Of a DNA stretch of 64,000 nt, positions 61,570 to 64,000 are shown one piece after another (the first letter of the stretch is position 1; the number at the start of each line of letters is the position of its first letter). The notes under the pieces were generated by a model, which saw only the letters and a program-made list of their open reading frames with translations, was not told the DNA's origin and did no database searches. The position numbers were made by a program, and so were the translations under genes. Location: positions 62,001 to 126,000 of the forward strand of contig NW_024068188.1 of the NCBI RefSeq assembly GCF_009389715.1, read 5' to 3'. This stretch comes from Phoenix dactylifera (taxonomy: Eukaryota; Streptophyta; Magnoliopsida; Arecales; Arecaceae).

Positions 61570-61985
61570 ACATGTTTGGTATTATTATTTTTATATTTTA
61601 TTTTCAAAAATTATTTTTATCATTTATAAAAATATAAAAAAAGAAATTTTTTTATTTTTATTATTTTTATATAGTCGTCTGCACCATTACTATTTCTATC
61701 ACTGCTATAGTTGTCTTTCCGCACCACCATTATCGCAGTCATCTTCATCACGACTGCTGCAGCCATTACTGCTACCACTATCATTACTACATCATCGTTG
61801 CCCCTTAGATCACTATAGCCTCTATTGCTTTCACAACTATTGTCATAATTTTGTTCACCACCAACATATTTATATATTTTTTTAATAATTATTTTAAAAT
61901 TTTATGATTTGAAAATAAAATAAAAAAATATTTTATTTTTGAAATAAAAGAATAAAAATACAAATAAGAATAATGCGATATGGAC
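61570..61985. mobile_element. MITE with degenerate trinucleotide core
   Basis: The left arm GTTTGGTATTATTATTTTTA and the right arm ..AATAAAAATACAAATAAG are roughly inverted and AT-rich. The centre (61680-61860) is an imperfect ACC/ATT/GCT trinucleotide tract that is far more GC-rich. The ends are not sharp. Confidence 0.45.
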
Positions 61986-62325
61986 ACCATAGTCCATACA
62001 TCTTAATTTTAAATATTTTTAGTCAATATCGATAACAATAACCGTGATAAAAAAAATATTTATGATATGAGATGTTAATAAATTAGAATCTCACATATGT
62101 GCAACACACTAAAAGCTACAAGACGAGGCCCATAAAATATACTTGATGATGGGAAATTGGAAAAAAAAAATGCAAAAAGTCGAGCTATATGAGAACAGCA
62201 TGCATATAATCAATTCAAGATGAAATGCCAAGAGTTAAGAGAAAAAATGTTTTTTAAGAGAAAGTGAAGCCAAACTTGGATAGAGTTGCTGCCCATTCTT
62301 ATTATAATATAATATTATTATTTTT

Positions 62326-62530
62326 AGGGTTTTTTGCATGGATATCCTTCTAAATATCAGATTTTGCATGAATACCCTTTCAAAATTGATATTTGCATAT
62401 ATACCCTTATAAAACTTTGTTATTATACAAATACCCTTAATATAACGGTTGTTCTAACGGTGTTAAAAAAAATCATATTTATATTAATTAAAAATAAAAT
62501 TAAAATTTGAAATTATATTATTATCCTTAC
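62326..62530 (+). repeat. Left 205-bp terminal inverted repeat
   Basis: It runs from AGGGTTTTTTGCATGGATAT to ATTATTATCCTTAC and pairs with the reverse complement of 63795-63999. The inner 30 bp are the least conserved. It contains AATATAACGGTTGTTCTAAC, which is identical in both copies. Confidence 0.88.
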
Positions 62531-62961
62531 TCTTTTTTTCTCCCTGCTTCACATTCCTCGCAGGAAAAAATGGCTTTGTGTCGCACTTGGTTATCGATTC
62601 CCTGCGCACCTCGCAGCCCTCCCGCTCCCTACAAAAACCCTCCCACGCCCCCACCCTTCACCCTCACTTCCTCTGGCCTCTCCCACCCCCACATCAAGTC
62701 ACTCTTTTCTTCTCTCTCCGCACACAGCACACGACAGAAAAGAGAAGAAAAGCTATATTGTTCTTCCAATCGCGTGATCCCACATAGCAACCTATCTAAA
62801 CCTTTTTAGCACCTAGAGAATCTCATCTGCTGCGTACCCTCTGCCTGCTTCTAATCCAAATGGCCGTTCCTCATTCACCCCCATACGTTTCCTCGATCGC
62901 CCTTTTAACACGAATTCCCAGGAGATAATCGTTTCAGCCGTTTCGGAATCGAACACAACGA

Positions 62962-63637
62962 ATGGCCTCCTCCGATACCGAAACCAGCTGCAGGAACTCA
63001 ATGCCATGCTCATGGTCGTCCAATTCCTCGCCGTCACCGTCTCCGAAGAAGAGAGGTTTGACGGGCGGCGGGGGGAAGCAGGCGCGGGACGGGAGCAAGC
63101 ACCCGGTGTACCGCAGCGTGCGGAAGCGGGCATGGGGGAAGGGGGTGTCGGAGATCCGGGAGCCCCGTAAGAAGTCGCGCATCTGACTCGGGACCTTTCC
63201 GGCGCCGGAGATGGCTGCGCGGGCCCACGACGTGGCGGCGCTTAGCGTGAAGGGCGCCGCTGCCGTCCTCAACTTCCCCGACCTCGCCGCCTCCCTCCCC
63301 TGCCCCGCCACCCTCTCCCCTCGCGACGTACAGGCCGCCGCCGCCCGCGCCGCCGCCATGGACCTGCCCTCCGCCACCCACCCCACCCATCCTGACGAGT
63401 CCTCCGACGACCTGGGGGAGATCGTGGAGCTGCCGCGACTCGGGGAGGACCTCTTTGACTCAGCCAAGTCGCTGCGATTTCGTGCTCCACGACTTGCCGG
63501 ACCCGTGGGCGTACTCGCCGCCGTGGATGGCGGGTGCCGACGAGTACGACCTCTTCTCCGACCACGCGTGGATGGCGGGTGGACCGCCGGAGGAAAATTT
63601 TCCCACCGGCCTCGAAGCTCTCTTGTGCGACCACTAA
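62962..63637 (+). pseudogene. DREB (A-4 type) AP2/ERF transcription factor pseudogene
   Basis: Host-type gene, intronless, inside the TIR element. It opens with [16 protein letters not shown] and a Ser-rich stretch, then an AP2 domain: [20 protein letters not shown], then EPRKKSRI, a stop, and [19 protein letters not shown]. The usual A-4 DREB sequence is [42 protein letters not shown]. The conserved Trp of IWLGTF is TGA (63184-63186); the Trp of GKWVSE is Gly, the Gly of YRGVR is Ser and the Met of VRMRAW is Lys. Reading continues in frame to LGEDLFDSA, then a frameshift near 63460-63475, after which the acidic tail [18 protein letters not shown] goes on to a stop at 63635-63637. As it stands only 74 aa without a full DNA-binding domain could be made. 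Confidence 0.88.
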
Positions 63638-63794
63638 GAACCCAGAAAATGTTTTCTTCTCTTCTTCTCTGTTCCCATTCACTTAATTTCTACTTAACTA
63701 TGTGGGTTTGCTTACGAGACCATTAGCCCTAATTCAATTGTGCGGTGTTCGTTTTTAAAGGGCAAGAGAGGGGAGGAGAGAAGAAGAAGAAAGG

Positions 63795-63999
63795 GTAAGG
63801 ATAATAACGTCATTTTAAATTTTAATTTTATTTTTAATTAATATAAATATAATTTTTTTAACACCGTTAGAACAACCGTTATATTAGGGATATTTGTACA
63901 ATAACAGAGTTTTATAAGGGTATACATGCAAATATCAATTTTAGAAGGGTATTCACGCAAAATCTGATATTTAGAAGGGTATTCATGCAAAAAAACCCT
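63795..63999 (-). repeat. Right 205-bp terminal inverted repeat
   Basis: Inverted partner of 62326-62530. Two near-identical direct modules of GAAGGGTATTCAYGCAAAA sit at its outer end (about 63943-63960 and 63974-63990), so the terminus is itself built of short tandem units. Confidence 0.88.
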
Positions 64000-64000
64000 T

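Larger units (their letters stand above)
62326..63999 (+). mobile_element. Non-autonomous TIR transposon carrying a DREB gene
   Basis: A 1.67-kb unit bounded by two long inverted repeats, 62326-62530 and 63795-63999, each 205 bp and about nine-tenths identical by eye. Both outer ends read AGGGTTTTTTGCATG. Each repeat holds internal copies of a TGCATGAATACCCTTCTAAA-type module. Between them is an intronless ERF transcription factor pseudogene with its own leader. No transposase is present, so this is Pack-type gene carriage; long inverted repeats suggest the Mutator superfamily, but that is inference. The right end falls one base before the window edge, so a target-site duplication cannot be checked. 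Confidence 0.8.

Noticed and set aside
62934-63682. Minus-strand frames of 137-177 codons across the ERF pseudogene
   Set aside because: Antisense shadows of a GC-rich coding sequence; the plus strand contains the AP2 motif.

Overview
The window is nuclear DNA from a flowering plant, most probably a monocot and, by overall flavour, a palm (Arecaceae). The signs are GT-AG introns of 80 bp to several kb, an AT-rich background with GC-rich islands, plant-specific gene families (clade IV SWEET, DUF538, A-4 type DREB/ERF, plant peroxisomal MFP) and dense plant transposons (TRIMs, tRNA-headed SINEs, LINE tails, MITEs, MULE remains). The palm assignment is inference. The gene models were built by hand from splice sites, phase and remembered family consensus sequences.

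Layout. 1-9 kb has no gene I can name; it holds an AT-rich degenerate array (about 2.2-3.5 kb) and a nested transposon (about 6.0-7.5 kb). At about 9.0-18.8 kb on + is an alkaline (phyto)ceramidase gene, with coding exons at 15432-15688 and 18322-18838 and a probable non-coding exon and long leader intron upstream. At 25.1-25.7 kb on - is a one-exon DUF538 secreted protein. At 31.1-40.3 kb and 49.0-51.6 kb, both on -, are two tandem clade IV (SWEET16/17-like) sugar transporter genes of six coding exons each; the first is swollen by transposons in introns 4 and 5. Between them, 40.5-49 kb is almost solid mobile-element debris. At 53.0-59.7 kb on - is a complete 18-exon peroxisomal multifunctional beta-oxidation protein gene (MFP2-like, 719 aa, C-terminal SRL). 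At 62.3-64.0 kb is a non-autonomous transposon with 205-bp terminal inverted repeats that carries a decayed DREB/ERF gene.

The genes do not form a pathway. They cover sphingolipid turnover, vacuolar sugar exchange, peroxisomal fatty-acid breakdown and a secreted protein of unknown function. The most interesting items are the gene-carrying element at the right edge and its two short relatives inside and beside the SWEET genes, a possible peroxisome/cytosol switch at the 36-nt last exon of MFP, and short upstream ORFs before the ceramidase and SWEET starts.
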